This document shows positions 1 to 9,243 of a stretch of 64,000 nt of DNA, in pieces. The DNA is from Microlunatus capsulatus. Its GTDB lineage: Bacteria > Actinomycetota > Actinomycetes > Propionibacteriales > Propionibacteriaceae. Each line of letters opens with the position of its first letter. Position 1 is the first letter of the stretch. Under the pieces are notes generated by a model. That model worked only from the letters and a program-made list of their open reading frames with translations, did no database searches and was not told the DNA's origin. The DNA is taken from assembly GCF_017876495.1 (NCBI RefSeq), contig NZ_JAGIOB010000001.1, positions 2,728,001 through 2,792,000 of the forward strand, given 5' to 3'. The position numbers and the translations under genes are program-made.

Positions 1-619
1 GAAGACGCTGGCCACCGTGCAGCACCTGCACCAGGGCACGCCCTACGTCTACCAGGGCGAGGAGCTGGGGATGACGAACACCCAGTTCGTCGACATCAGC
101 TCCTACCGCGACATCGAGTCGGTGAACTACCACGCCGAGGCGATGAGCCTGGGCCTGGAGGCCGAGACGGTGATGCGCTCGCTCGCCGCGCGCAGCCGCG
201 ACAACGCCCGGACGCCGGTGCAGTGGGACGACACCTCCCACGCCGGCTTCACCCAGGGCATCCCGTGGCTCCCGGTGAACCCGAACTACGTGTACGTCAA
301 CGCCGCGGCGGCCGTGGCCGACGAGGACTCGACGTTCCACCACCTCCGCCGGCTCATCGCGCTGCGGCACGAGCTGCCCGTCGTCGTCGAGGGCCGCTTC
401 GCCCTGCTGCTGCCCGACCACGAGCAGCTCTGGGCCTTCACCCGGACGCTGGGGGAGCAGGTGCTGCTCGTCGTGGCCAACTGCTCCTCGCTGCCGGCGA
501 CGGTGCCGGCGGGCGCGCTGCCCGACGTCACCGGGGCGCGGCTGCTCCTCAGCACCCACCCGGGCGCGGCCTCGGCCGAGCTGGCGCCGTGGGAGTCCCG
601 CGTCCACCTGGTGGGCTGA
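1..619 (+). CDS. Alpha-glucosidase family GH13, C-terminal part (5' truncated by window)
   Basis: The reading frame is open from base 2 and ends at TGA 617-619, giving about 205 residues. It holds the late (beta/alpha)8-barrel signatures of GH13 oligo-1,6-glucosidase/alpha-glucosidase enzymes: GTPYVYQGEELGMTN, then the conserved block ARTPVQWD and a short beta-sandwich C-terminal domain. The family hydrolyses alpha-1,4 or alpha-1,6 bonds of short malto- or isomalto-oligosaccharides in the cytoplasm. The catalytic nucleophile and acid lie upstream of the window, so exact specificity (oligo-1,6-glucosidase, alpha-glucosidase, trehalose-type) cannot be settled. The next gene starts 3 bases after the stop, so the two are probably co-transcribed. 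Confidence 0.88.
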   Translation, partial: KTLATVQHLHQGTPYVYQGEELGMTNTQFVDISSYRDIESVNYHAEAMSLGLEAETVMRSLAARSRDNARTPVQWDDTSHAGFTQGIPWLPVNPNYVYVNAAAAVADEDSTFHHLRRLIALRHELPVVVEGRFALLLPDHEQLWAFTRTLGEQVLLVVANCSSLPATVPAGALPDVTGARLLLSTHPGAASAELAPWESRVHLVG

Positions 620-622
620 GGC

Positions 623-2737
623 GTGCCCGTGCCCGCGCAGCAGGAGCGGCTCCGGGCCGCGGTCGACGCCGTGGTGCCGGCCGGCCTGACCCCCGCGGCC
701 TCGGCCGTCGGCGTCGCGGACTTCCTGGTGTCGGAGGCGGTCGGCTCCTACGGCTGGGCCGCGCGGGTGGGGGCGGTGCTGGACCGGCTCGACGTGGCCG
801 CGGCGGAGCGCGGCGGGACCGGCGGCTTCGCCGGCCTGACCGGCGCGGCGCAGCAGGAGGTGCTCGCCGGCCTCCTCGGCGAGCCCGACGTCGGCTGGTT
901 CGCGACCACCGTCGGGGCGGCCTACTACGCCGACCCGGCCTCGGGCGGCAACGTCGCGGACGCGTGGGGGCCGCTCGGCTGGACGCCCGACCCGCCCGGC
1001 GGCTGGCCGGACGTGGCCGTGCCGCCGGAGGACCGGCGGGCGGTCATCGGGCACGCCGACGTCCGCGAGCGCTACGACGCGGTGGTGATCGGCTCCGGCG
1101 CCGGCGGCGGCGTGGCGGCCGCCGAGCTGACGGCGGCCGGCCGGACCGTGCTGGTCGTCGAGCGCGGCGGCTTCCCCGACCGGGCCCACCTCGCCGAGGA
1201 CCACCTGCGCAACGCCCGGACCGACATCGGCCTGGACCACCGGACCCTGGTGCCCTCGCGCGGCAACCCGCGGACCCTCGAGATCGGCGGCCGGACCGAG
1301 ACCGTCTCGCCGTGGGACCCGCGGTGGGGGAGCAACGCCAACACCGTCGGCGGCGGCACCCGGGTCTACGGCGCGCAGGCCTGGCGCTTCGTGCCCGAGG
1401 ACTTCACCATGGCCAGCACCTACGGCGTGCCCGAGGGCAGCGCCCTCGCCGACTGGCCCGTCTCCTACGACGCCATGGAGCCGTTCTACAGCCGGGCGGA
1501 GTGGGAGATCGGGGTCAGCGGCAGCACCGCCGGCGACGCGGCCCTGGCGCACCGGTCACGGGACTTCCCGATGCCCCCGATGCCGCTCACCGCGCCCGCG
1601 CGGCTGCTGGCCGAGGCCGGGTCGCGGCTGGGGATCCAGACGCTGGCCGTGCCGCTCGCGGTGAACTCGACGCCCTACGACGGCCGCCCCGCCTGCGCCC
1701 GCTGCCGGCAGTGCGTCGGCTTCGCCTGCCCCGTCGAGGCCAAGAACGGCTCCCACAACACGACGCTGGTCCGCGCCGCGGCGACCGGCCGGCTGCACCT
1801 GCTGCTGGGCACCCGCGCCGAGCGGCTGACCTTCGACCGGGCGGGCCGGGTGACCGGCGTCGTGCTGGTGGCCGAGGTCGAGGGCCGCCGCTGGCGCACC
1901 GAGGTGGCCGCCGCGGACGTCGTCGTCTCCGCCGGCGCCGTGGAGTCGGCGCGCTTCCTGCTCACCAGCACCAGCGACCGCGAGCCGCACGGGGCGGGGA
2001 ACGACGCCGACCAGGTGGGCCGGCACCTCCAGGGACACCTCTACGCCGGGGCGCTGGGGCTCTTCGACGACCCGGTCAACGACTACGTGGGGCCCGGCCC
2101 GAGCATCGCCACCAACGACTTCCGCCACCACAACACCGACGCCACGGGGCGGCTGGTGGGCGGCGGGATGATCGCCAACGAGTTCGTGCCCACCCCGACC
2201 AGCACCTTCCTGCACCTGACGCAGAGCGGCCTGGTGCCCCGGCACGGGACGGGCCTGCAGCAGGGGATGGACCGGCTGATGCCGCGCATGCAGCGGGTGG
2301 TGGGCCCGGTCCAGGAGGTGACCTCGGCGGAGTCGCGGGTGCGGCTCGACCCGCGGGTCACCGACGGGCTCGGCCTGCCGGTGGCCCGGCTGAGCGGCCG
2401 GCTGCACCCCGAGGACCACCGGACGGCGGCCTACCTCGGCGAGCGGGCGGCGGACTGGCTGCGCGCGGCCGGGGCGTCGACGGTCGTCGTCGGCGGCCGG
2501 CGGGGCGACGAGCTAGGACCGAGCAGCGGGCAGCACCAGGCCGGCAGCTGCCGGATGGGCACGGACCCGGTGCACTCGGTGACCGACCCCGAGGGCCGGG
2601 TGTGGGGGCACGACAACCTGCGGGTGGTCGACGGCTCGCTGCACGTCACCAACGGCGGGGTGAACCCGGTGCTGACGATCTTCGCCAACGCCTACCGGGT
2701 GATGGACGCCTGGCTGGGTTCCGACGGCCGGCGCTGA
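623..2737 (+). CDS. GMC oxidoreductase with fused gluconate-2-dehydrogenase subunit-3-like domain
   Basis: 704 residues from GTG. Residues 1 to about 130 resemble the small subunit 3 of membrane gluconate 2-dehydrogenases (its typical AYYADP..GGN block is present), normally a separate protein. A GMC flavoenzyme follows: FAD-binding motif IGSGAGGGVAAAEL near residue 155, a cysteine cluster CARCRQCVGFACP near 357-369, the GSCRMG block near 640 and the C-terminal VVDGSLHVTNGGVNP that places the active-site region. Such enzymes oxidise sugar alcohols or aldoses with FAD. The substrate is unknown; the sugar-hydrolase neighbour three bases upstream suggests a carbohydrate. No signal peptide or haem cytochrome subunit is seen. 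Confidence 0.88.
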   Translation: MPVPAQQERLRAAVDAVVPAGLTPAASAVGVADFLVSEAVGSYGWAARVGAVLDRLDVAAAERGGTGGFAGLTGAAQQEVLAGLLGEPDVGWFATTVGAAYYADPASGGNVADAWGPLGWTPDPPGGWPDVAVPPEDRRAVIGHADVRERYDAVVIGSGAGGGVAAAELTAAGRTVLVVERGGFPDRAHLAEDHLRNARTDIGLDHRTLVPSRGNPRTLEIGGRTETVSPWDPRWGSNANTVGGGTRVYGAQAWRFVPEDFTMASTYGVPEGSALADWPVSYDAMEPFYSRAEWEIGVSGSTAGDAALAHRSRDFPMPPMPLTAPARLLAEAGSRLGIQTLAVPLAVNSTPYDGRPACARCRQCVGFACPVEAKNGSHNTTLVRAAATGRLHLLLGTRAERLTFDRAGRVTGVVLVAEVEGRRWRTEVAAADVVVSAGAVESARFLLTSTSDREPHGAGNDADQVGRHLQGHLYAGALGLFDDPVNDYVGPGPSIATNDFRHHNTDATGRLVGGGMIANEFVPTPTSTFLHLTQSGLVPRHGTGLQQGMDRLMPRMQRVVGPVQEVTSAESRVRLDPRVTDGLGLPVARLSGRLHPEDHRTAAYLGERAADWLRAAGASTVVVGGRRGDELGPSSGQHQAGSCRMGTDPVHSVTDPEGRVWGHDNLRVVDGSLHVTNGGVNPVLTIFANAYRVMDAWLGSDGRR

Positions 2738-2758
2738 GCCGCGTGAGAGGCTGAGCCG

Positions 2759-2959
2759 GTGACCACGGACAACAGCCCCGACGTGCCCGAGACCGCCGAC
2801 CCCACCCTGCTGGAGCGTTCCGAGCAGCTCATCGACGAGGCGCGCGGCGCGTCCCACGAGGCGCTCGTCGAGACCGAGGACGACCCGGGCCCCGAGACCG
2901 CGAGCGGCGAGGAGTTCCCCGTCCCCGGCGACGAGCAGGACGCGGCCGAGCGGTTCTGA
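2759..2959 (+). CDS. Small acidic hypothetical protein
   Basis: 66 residues from GTG, rich in Asp/Glu, with no membrane segment, cysteine or recognised domain. The start is supported by a -10-like GAGGCT at 2747-2752 followed by six bases and GTG, the leaderless layout seen at other genes here. It begins 21 bases after the GMC gene. It is followed by a tandem repeat and the convergent holin-like gene. Function unknown; existence moderately supported by position and codon bias. Confidence 0.6.
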   Translation: MTTDNSPDVPETADPTLLERSEQLIDEARGASHEALVETEDDPGPETASGEEFPVPGDEQDAAERF

Positions 2960-3001
2960 CCCCCGCTGCCCTGCGGCCGCGGGGGTCCGACCTCCGCTGA
3001 G

Positions 3002-3070
3002 CTCAGCTGAGCCGGTCTCAGCTGCCCCGGTCTCAGCTGAGCCGGTCTCAGCTGAGCCGGTCTCAGCTGA
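3002..3070. repeat. 15-bp tandem repeat, about 4.6 copies
   Basis: Unit CTCAGCTGAGCCGGT repeats at 3002, 3017 (variant CTCAGCTGCCCCGGT), 3032 and 3047, with a partial copy at 3062-3070. Each unit contains the palindrome TCAGCTGA. The last partial copy supplies the stop codon and last codon of the minus-strand holin-like gene. It separates two convergent genes and could act as a terminator region. Confidence 0.85.
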
Positions 3071-3506
3071 TCGCGCGGCTGCTGACGACCTGGCCCTCGA
3101 TCTGCGGGGCCGTCGCCGCGGCGTTGCCGCGCTGCACGGCGGCCTTCAGCTCGGCCACCGTCGCGTTGGCGTTGGCGATGGTCTTCTCCGGCGCCTTGAC
3201 CCGCTTGACCAGCACGAAGCCGACCAGGCCCAGCACGGCGGCGACGAGCAGCAGCGCGACGCCGACGATCAGGAAGGCCAGCCAGGTGTCCACCACCTGG
3301 GCCAGCGCGAAGGCGGCCGCGAAGTACAGCACGGACAGCGCGCAGATGGCGAAGTAGCCGGCCGCGCCGAACAGGCCGGCACCGATGCCGGCGTTCTTGG
3401 CCGCCGGGACCAGCTCGGCCTTGGCCAGCTGGATCTCGTCGCGCACCAACAGCTTCACGTCGTCGCTGATGCCCTTGATCAGGTCGCTCACACCCTGGTC
3501 TGCCAT
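3063..3506 (-). CDS. Phage holin family / actinobacterial holin-X-like membrane protein
   Basis: 147 residues from ATG (complement 3504-3506), preceded by a good GAGGAG ribosome site. The N-terminus (DLIKGISDDVKLLVRDEIQL) is an amphipathic helix. Two long hydrophobic segments follow, roughly residues 40-65 and 75-100, then a charged, Ala-rich coiled tail. This is the layout of the Phage_holin_3_6 family found on actinobacterial chromosomes, where it is not a lysis gene and its role is unknown. The frame stays open far upstream, but that extension is the GC-rich shadow of nhaA. It is transcribed alone, divergently from nhaA. Confidence 0.85.
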   Translation of the reverse strand: MADQGVSDLIKGISDDVKLLVRDEIQLAKAELVPAAKNAGIGAGLFGAAGYFAICALSVLYFAAAFALAQVVDTWLAFLIVGVALLLVAAVLGLVGFVLVKRVKAPEKTIANANATVAELKAAVQRGNAAATAPQIEGQVVSSRAIS

Positions 3507-3677
3507 GAGTGCTCCTCTCGTCCCGGGTGAGCCTAGTGTCTGCGAGCCGCCGTGCTGCGCGCGGTGCCCGCAGCGGCGTTCGCGCCGGGCCGCGCCGGCT
3601 CGGTAGGCTGGCCCGCGGTGCGCCGGGAAGTCTGGTCGGCAACGTCCGTGACGACCCCTGAACCCGAGGAGCACCCT

Positions 3678-5000
3678 GTGCCCCAGCCCGCCCGCCCGCC
3701 CGGCACCCTGTTCGGCCGCGGCTCCTGGCCCGAGGTCTCCCGCGTCACCGCGCTGCTGCGCCGCGAGACCGTCGGCGGGGCTCTGCTGCTCGTCGCCACC
3801 GTGCTGGCCCTGGCCTGGGCCAACTCGCCGTGGTCGGCCGGCTACACCGCCCTCCGTGACTTCTCGGTGGGCCCGGCCGCGCTGCACCTGGACCTGACGC
3901 TGGGCACCTGGGCGGCCGACGGGCTGCTGGCGGTCTTCTTCTTCGTCGCCGGTCTGGAGCTCAAGCGCGAGTTCGTGGCCGGCGACCTCCGCGACCCGCG
4001 CAAGGCCGCGCTGCCCGTCGTCGCGGCCGTCGGCGGCATGGCCGTCCCGGCCCTGGTCTTCGTGCTGGTCAACCTGCGCACGGGCGACGGCGCCCTGCAG
4101 GGCTGGGCCATCCCGACGGCGACCGACATCGCCTTCGCCCTCGCCGTGCTCGCCGTCATCAGCACGCACCTGCCGGTCGCCCTGCGGACCTTCCTGCTGA
4201 CCCTCGCCGTCGTCGACGACCTGCTGGCCATCACCATCATCGCCATCTTCTACACCCGCGACCTCGAGCCGCTGCTGCTCCTCGCCGCCCTCGTGCCGCT
4301 GGGGCTGTTCGGCCTGCTGGTCCAGCGCCGGGTCCGCTCCTGGTGGCTGCTGCTCCCGCTCGCGGCCGCCGCCTGGGCCCTCGTCCACGCGTCCGGGGTG
4401 CACGCCACCGTGGCCGGCGTGCTGCTGGGGTTCACCGTGCCGGTGCTCCGCAGCCAGGCGGCCGGCGGTCCCGAGGCCGGCCCCGGGCTCGCCGAGCACT
4501 TCGAGCACCGGGTGCGGCCGATCTCGTCCGGGTTCGCCGTGCCGGTGTTCGCCTTCTTCGCCGCCGGGGTCACCGTCGGCGGGCTGGACGGCCTGGTGAC
4601 CGCGCTGCAGGACCGGGTGGCGCTGGGCATCGTGGCCGGGCTGGTGGTCGGGAAGACCGTCGGCGTCCTCGGCTCGACCTGGCTGATGGCCCGCTTCACC
4701 CGCGCGCGGCTGGACACCGACCTGCGCTGGGTCGACGTGGCGGGGCTGTCGGTGCTGGCCGGCATCGGCTTCACCGTGTCCCTGCTGATCGGCGACCTGG
4801 CCTACGGCGCCGGGAGCACCCGCGACGAGCACGTCAAGGTCGGGGTGCTCTGCGGCTCGCTGCTCGCCGCGCTGCTGGCCGCGGTCATCCTTCGGCTGCG
4901 CAACCGGACCTACCGGCGGATCTGCGAGGCGGAGGAGCGCGACGCCGACGCCGACGGCACCCCGGACGTCTACCAGGGGCAGGGCCGCGCGGAGGCCTGA
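3678..5000 (+). CDS. nhaA: Na+/H+ antiporter NhaA
   Basis: 440 residues from GTG, chosen because GAGGAG (3666-3671) sits six bases upstream. Hallmarks of NhaA are present: [18 protein letters not shown] near residue 90, [15 protein letters not shown] near 145, the paired ion-binding aspartates in [17 protein letters not shown] near 178-180, and [15 protein letters not shown] near the end; about 11-12 membrane segments. It exchanges external protons for cytoplasmic sodium in pH and salt homeostasis. An in-frame GTG at 3618 lies eight bases after TAGGCT (3604-3609), so a leaderless form 20 residues longer is possible. Confidence 0.95.
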   Translation: MPQPARPPGTLFGRGSWPEVSRVTALLRRETVGGALLLVATVLALAWANSPWSAGYTALRDFSVGPAALHLDLTLGTWAADGLLAVFFFVAGLELKREFVAGDLRDPRKAALPVVAAVGGMAVPALVFVLVNLRTGDGALQGWAIPTATDIAFALAVLAVISTHLPVALRTFLLTLAVVDDLLAITIIAIFYTRDLEPLLLLAALVPLGLFGLLVQRRVRSWWLLLPLAAAAWALVHASGVHATVAGVLLGFTVPVLRSQAAGGPEAGPGLAEHFEHRVRPISSGFAVPVFAFFAAGVTVGGLDGLVTALQDRVALGIVAGLVVGKTVGVLGSTWLMARFTRARLDTDLRWVDVAGLSVLAGIGFTVSLLIGDLAYGAGSTRDEHVKVGVLCGSLLAALLAAVILRLRNRTYRRICEAEERDADADGTPDVYQGQGRAEA

Positions 5001-5032
5001 GGTCGTACCGGAGCCACGGAGCGGAGCGGCGG

Positions 5033-5063
5033 GGGCGGGGAGCCGTCGGCCGGCCCCCCGCCC
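5033..5063. terminator. GC-rich hairpin between convergent nhaA and acs
   Basis: GGGCGGGG (5033-5040) can pair with CCCCGCCC (5056-5063) around a 15-base loop. It lies between the stops of two convergent genes and could serve both strands. No U-tract follows, as is common in high-GC actinobacteria. Confidence 0.5.
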
Positions 5064-5069
5064 GCAGGC

Positions 5070-7031
5070 TCAGTCCTCGCTGGCCGGGCTGGCGGCCAGG
5101 TTCTCCTGGATGAGGTCCATCACCGAGGAGTCGGTGAGCGTGGTGACGTCGCCCAGCTCGCGGTTCTCGGCGATGTCGCGCAGCAGCCGCCGCATGATCT
5201 TGCCCGAGCGGGTCTTGGGCAGCTCCTCCACGACCATGATCTGCCGCGGCTTGGCGATCGCACCGATCTCCTTGGCCACGTGGTTGCGGAGCTCCTGCAC
5301 CACGTCGGGCCCGCCGTCGCCGGCCTCGGAGCGCAGGATGACGAAGGCGACGACGGCCTGGCCGGTCGTCGGGTCGGTGGCGCCGACGACGGCCGCCTCG
5401 GCCACTTTCGGGTGGCTGACCAGGGCCGACTCGATCTCCGTCGTCGACATCCGGTGGCCGGACACGTTCATCACGTCGTCGACGCGGCCGAGGAACCAGA
5501 TGTCGCCGTCCTCGTCCTTCTTCGCCCCGTCCCCGGCGAAGTACATGCCGGGGAAGCGCGACCAGTAGGTGTCGACGTAGCGCTCGTCGTCGCCCCAGAG
5601 GGTGCGCAACATCGCGGGCCAGGGGTGGGTGACGGTGAGGTAGCCGCCCTCGCCGTTCCCGACGGGCTGCGCCTCGTCGTTGACGACCTCGACCTTGACG
5701 CCGGGCACCGGCGTCATGGCCGCGCCCGGCTTGCCCACGGTCACCCCGGGCATCGGCGAGATCATGTGCATGCCCGTCTCGGTCTGCCACCAGGTGTCGA
5801 CCACGGGCGTCCGGTCGTGCCCGATGTGCTCGCGGTACCAGACGTAGGCCTCGGGGTTGATCGGCTCGCCGACCGAGCCGAGCAGCCGCAGCGAGGACAG
5901 GTCGTAGCCGTCCGGGATGTCGGAGCCCCACTTCATGAAGGTGCGGATGGCCGTCGGCGCGCAGTAGAGGATCGTGACGCCGTACTTGTCGATGAGCTCC
6001 CACCAGCGCCCCTTGTGGGGGGTGTCGGGGGTGCCCTCGTACATGACGCTGGTGGCGCCGTTGGCCAGCGGACCGTAGACGAGGTAGGAGTGCCCCGTCA
6101 CCCAGCCGATGTCGGCCGCGGTCCAGAAGACGTCGGTCTCGGCCTTGAGGTCGAAGGTCGCCCAGTGGGTCCAGGAGGTGCCGACCAGGTAGCCGCCGGT
6201 GGTGTGCAGGATGCCCTTCGGCTTCCCGGTGCTGCCGGAGGTGTACATGATGTAGAGCGGGTGCTCGGCCGGGAAGAACTCCAGCGCGTGCTCGGTGGGC
6301 TGGCCGCCGACGAAGGTGTGCCACCAGTGGTCGCGCCCCTCGGTCATCGGGGTCTCCTGGTGCGTCCGCTGGACGACCAGCACGTGCCGCACGTCCGGGC
6401 AGGACTCCAGGGCGGCGTCGACCGACGGCTTGAGGGCCGACGGCTTGCCGCGGCGGAACCCGCCGTCGGCGGTGATGACCACCTCGACGCCGCAGTCCTG
6501 GATCCGCGAGGCGAGCGCGTCGGCGGAGAACCCGCCGAAGACGACGGTGTGCGGGGCGCCGATCCGGGCGCAGGCCAGCATGGCCACGACGGCCTCGGGG
6601 ATCATCGGCAGGTAGATCGCCACCCGGTCCCCGGCGACGACGCCCAGCTCGGCGAGCGCGTTGGCGGCCTGGCGCACCTCGGCGGCCAGGTCGGCGTAGG
6701 TGATCGTCCGGGTGTCGCCCGGCTCGCCCTCGAAGTGGAAGGCGACCCGGTCGCCGAGGCCCGCCTCGACGTGGCGGTCCAGGCAGTTGTAGGCGGCGTT
6801 CAGCCGGCCGTCGGCGAACCAGCGGGCGAAGGGCGGGTTGCTCCAGTCCAGCACCTCGGTGGGCGGGGTCTCCCAGCTGATCCGCCGCGCCTGCTCCGCC
6901 CAGAACGCCTCGACGTCGGCGTCGGCCTCGGCGTAGGTGGCCGCGGTGACGTTGGCGTGCGCGGCCAGTTCCGGGGGCGGGGGGAAGCGACGGTCCTCCT
7001 GCATCTGGTGGGACAGTCCCTCTTCGCTCAC
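5070..7031 (-). CDS. acs: Acetate--CoA ligase
   Basis: 653 residues from GTG (complement 7029-7031), preceded by GAGGAGGA; this matches the usual Acs length of about 650. Ordered motifs: acetyl-CoA synthetase N-terminal region, the adenylate P-loop [11 protein letters not shown] near residue 266, [26 protein letters not shown], and the C-terminal [11 protein letters not shown] around 605, whose lysine is the conserved site of regulatory acetylation. It makes acetyl-CoA from acetate, ATP and CoA. It lies downstream of the acetate symporter on the same strand, and has its own -10-like TAACCT in the 121-base gap. Confidence 0.96.
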   Translation of the reverse strand: MSEEGLSHQMQEDRRFPPPPELAAHANVTAATYAEADADVEAFWAEQARRISWETPPTEVLDWSNPPFARWFADGRLNAAYNCLDRHVEAGLGDRVAFHFEGEPGDTRTITYADLAAEVRQAANALAELGVVAGDRVAIYLPMIPEAVVAMLACARIGAPHTVVFGGFSADALASRIQDCGVEVVITADGGFRRGKPSALKPSVDAALESCPDVRHVLVVQRTHQETPMTEGRDHWWHTFVGGQPTEHALEFFPAEHPLYIMYTSGSTGKPKGILHTTGGYLVGTSWTHWATFDLKAETDVFWTAADIGWVTGHSYLVYGPLANGATSVMYEGTPDTPHKGRWWELIDKYGVTILYCAPTAIRTFMKWGSDIPDGYDLSSLRLLGSVGEPINPEAYVWYREHIGHDRTPVVDTWWQTETGMHMISPMPGVTVGKPGAAMTPVPGVKVEVVNDEAQPVGNGEGGYLTVTHPWPAMLRTLWGDDERYVDTYWSRFPGMYFAGDGAKKDEDGDIWFLGRVDDVMNVSGHRMSTTEIESALVSHPKVAEAAVVGATDPTTGQAVVAFVILRSEAGDGGPDVVQELRNHVAKEIGAIAKPRQIMVVEELPKTRSGKIMRRLLRDIAENRELGDVTTLTDSSVMDLIQENLAASPASED

Positions 7032-7083
7032 GCTGGTCCTCCTCGACGGCTGCTGCGCTCCGGACGGCGGTCCGGCGCTGCTC

Positions 7084-7089
7084 AGGTTA
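7084..7089 (-). promoter_or_regulatory. Candidate -10 element for acs
   Basis: On the minus strand TAACCT lies about 52 bases before the acs GTG, giving a leader of roughly 45 bases that contains a small hairpin (CCGGAC / GTCCGG, loop CGCC). Together with the gap behind actP it suggests acs can be expressed separately from the symporter genes. Inferred from sequence only. Confidence 0.35.
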
Positions 7090-7152
7090 GCGAGCGGCCT
7101 CCCGCCGCGCCGCCGCCGGTCGGGCCCGGGCGGCGGCGGGCGGGGAGCCGGC

Positions 7153-8790
7153 TCAGTGGCTGGTGGCCTTCTCCGCACCGGCCCCGGTGAGGGAGCGGAC
7201 CGACAGCTCGTCGTAGCGACGCTCCGACTCCGGGTCCCGGCTCAGCAGCGTCCCGACGATGCCGCAGAGGAAGCCGAACGGGATCGACACCAGGCCGGGG
7301 TTCCGCAGCGGGAACCAGGCGAAGTCGGCGTTCGGCATCAACGACGTCGGGGTGCCGGAGGTGACGGGTGAGAAGACCACCAGCAGGACGGCGGCCACCA
7401 GACCGCCGTAGATGCTGCAGGTGGCGCCCAGGGTGTTGAAGCGCCGCCAGAACAGGTTGAACAGCAGGGCCGGCAGGTTGGCCGACGCCGCGACGGCGAA
7501 GGCCAGGGCCACCAGGAACGCGATGTTCAGCCGCTGTGCGGGGATGGCCAGCGCGATGGCCACCGCGCCGATGGCGAAGGCCGCGATCCGGACGACGACC
7601 AGCTCGCTCTTCTCGCTGGCCCGTCCCTTCTTGAGGACGCTCGCGTAGAGGTCGTGCGCCACCGAGGAGGCCGAGGTCAGCGTCAGCCCGGCCACGACGG
7701 CCAGGATGGTGGCGAACGCGACCGCCGAGATCAGGGCCAGCAGGACCGACCCGCCGAGGGTGCCCTCACCGCCGCCGACGGCCTGGGCCAGCAGTGGGGA
7801 GGCCGCGTTGCCCGAGCTGGAGGCGATCTGGCTGCCCTTCCCCGTGTCGACGAGCGCCGCCGCGCCGAAGCCCAGGACCAGGGTCATCAGGTAGAAGGCG
7901 CCGATGAGGCCGATGGCCCACAGCACCGACTTGCGGGCGGCGTGCGCCGTCGGCGTCGTGTAGAAGCGGATGAGGATGTGCGGCAGGCCCGCCGTGCCCA
8001 GCACCAGGGCCAGGCCGAGGGACAGGAAGTCGAACTTGCCGACCAGGTCCTTGCCGTAGAGCTGGCCGGGCTGCAGGAAGGCCGCCCCCTTGCCCGACTT
8101 CTCCGCGGCCGCACCCAGCAGCTCGGAGAGGTTGAAGTGGAACTGGGCCAGCACGAGGATCGTGATCAGCAGCGTGCCGATCATCAGCAGCACGGCCTTG
8201 ACGATCTGCACCCAGGTGGTGCCCTTCATGCCCCCGAGCGTGACGTAGATGATCATCAGCACGCCCACCCCGACGATGACGAGGTTCTTGACCGCGGCGT
8301 CGTTGACGCCGAGCAGCAGCCCGACGAGGCTGCCGGCCCCGACCATCTGGGCCAGCAGGTAGAAGATCGACACGACGATGGTCGAGGACGCCGCCGCCGA
8401 GCGGACCGGCGTCTGCCGCATCCGGTAGGCGAGCTGGTCGGCCATCGTGTAGCGGCCGGAGTTGCGCAGCAGCTCGGCCACCAGCAGCAGGGCCACGAGC
8501 CAGGCGACGAGGAAGCCGATCGAGTAGAGGAAGCCGTCGTAGCCGTACAGCGCGATGGAGCCGGAGATGCCCAGGAAGGACGCGGCCGACATGTAGTCGC
8601 CGCCGATGGCCAGGCCGTTCTGGAAGCCCGTGAACGAGCGCCCGCCGGCGTAGTAGTCGGCGGCGGTCTTGTTCTGCCGCGAGGCCCAGAAGGTGATCCC
8701 GAGGGTGATGGCCACCACGACGAGGAACAGCCCGATGGTGAGCCCGCGGTTGTCGCCGGCGGCCAGCGGGAGCAGCAGCGGGGCGCTCAC
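7153..8790 (-). CDS. actP: Acetate/monocarboxylate sodium:solute symporter (ActP/MctC-like)
   Basis: 545 residues from GTG, sharing four bases (GTGA) with the upstream DUF485 gene, so translation is coupled. It has the SSS-family fold with about 13 membrane segments. Signatures include [42 protein letters not shown] and [19 protein letters not shown], typical of the ActP/MctC branch that takes up acetate, propionate or pyruvate. With DUF485 upstream and acs downstream, this is an acetate uptake and activation operon. Confidence 0.92.
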   Translation of the reverse strand: MSAPLLLPLAAGDNRGLTIGLFLVVVAITLGITFWASRQNKTAADYYAGGRSFTGFQNGLAIGGDYMSAASFLGISGSIALYGYDGFLYSIGFLVAWLVALLLVAELLRNSGRYTMADQLAYRMRQTPVRSAAASSTIVVSIFYLLAQMVGAGSLVGLLLGVNDAAVKNLVIVGVGVLMIIYVTLGGMKGTTWVQIVKAVLLMIGTLLITILVLAQFHFNLSELLGAAAEKSGKGAAFLQPGQLYGKDLVGKFDFLSLGLALVLGTAGLPHILIRFYTTPTAHAARKSVLWAIGLIGAFYLMTLVLGFGAAALVDTGKGSQIASSSGNAASPLLAQAVGGGEGTLGGSVLLALISAVAFATILAVVAGLTLTSASSVAHDLYASVLKKGRASEKSELVVVRIAAFAIGAVAIALAIPAQRLNIAFLVALAFAVAASANLPALLFNLFWRRFNTLGATCSIYGGLVAAVLLVVFSPVTSGTPTSLMPNADFAWFPLRNPGLVSIPFGFLCGIVGTLLSRDPESERRYDELSVRSLTGAGAEKATSH

Positions 8791-9158
8791 CGGTCGCCGC
8801 CCTGCTCGAAGCGGTCGCGCAGCCGGGTGGCCAGCGGGTCGAGGGCCCGGGTCGCGTGCCGGGAGTAGAGGAACGCGATGACGAAGGTGGAGACGAACTG
8901 CAGCAGCCCGAACACCACGGCGACGTTGATGTTGCCGACCACCGGGGTGTCCATCAGCCCGCGCGCCCAGTTGTTGGCGACGACGTAGGTGATGTACCAG
9001 GCCATGAAGGCCAGGGTCGCCGGGAACGCGAAGCGCAGGTAGCGGCGCTTCAGCTCGACGAAGTCCGGCTCGGCGGCGATCTCGGCGTAGGCGTCCTCGT
9101 GGGCGCTGCGCGGGCTCCGGCCGCCGTGCTCGGGGATGGGGGTGGTGCTCTCCGTCAT
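8787..9158 (-). CDS. DUF485 membrane protein, partner of ActP
   Basis: 123 residues from ATG with a GGAGG ribosome site. Hydrophilic N-terminus, then the DUF485 core FVELKRRYLRFAFPATLAFM and two membrane segments (about residues 45-65 and 75-100), ending in a basic/acidic tail. In many bacteria this family (YjcH) sits directly before actP and is thought to assist the symporter; its biochemical role is not established. It overlaps actP by four bases. Confidence 0.92.
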   Translation of the reverse strand: MTESTTPIPEHGGRSPRSAHEDAYAEIAAEPDFVELKRRYLRFAFPATLAFMAWYITYVVANNWARGLMDTPVVGNINVAVVFGLLQFVSTFVIAFLYSRHATRALDPLATRLRDRFEQGGDR

Positions 9159-9193
9159 CGGGCCTCCACGGGTAGTCGTGGACGCACCATAAC

Positions 9194-9209
9194 GGTGACC
9201 TACGACACA
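9194..9209 (-). promoter_or_regulatory. Crp/GlxR-type binding site upstream of the acetate operon
   Basis: On the minus strand the 16-mer TGTGTCGTAGGTCACC matches the actinobacterial Crp/GlxR consensus TGTGA-N6-TCACA at eight of ten half-site bases and has the central TA favoured by GlxR. It lies about 36-50 bases before the DUF485 start. A -10-like TATGGT follows at about 9187-9192. acs genes are known Crp/GlxR targets in Mycobacterium and Corynebacterium, so cAMP-linked control is likely; activation versus repression cannot be read from position. Confidence 0.55.
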
Positions 9210-9243
9210 TCGCGCGGGGCACGCACGATCGGGCCGCCGTCGG

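Noticed and set aside
3507-4832. Upstream extension of the holin-like gene frame
   Set aside because: GC-rich shadow of nhaA; ATG at 3504-3506 has a strong ribosome site.
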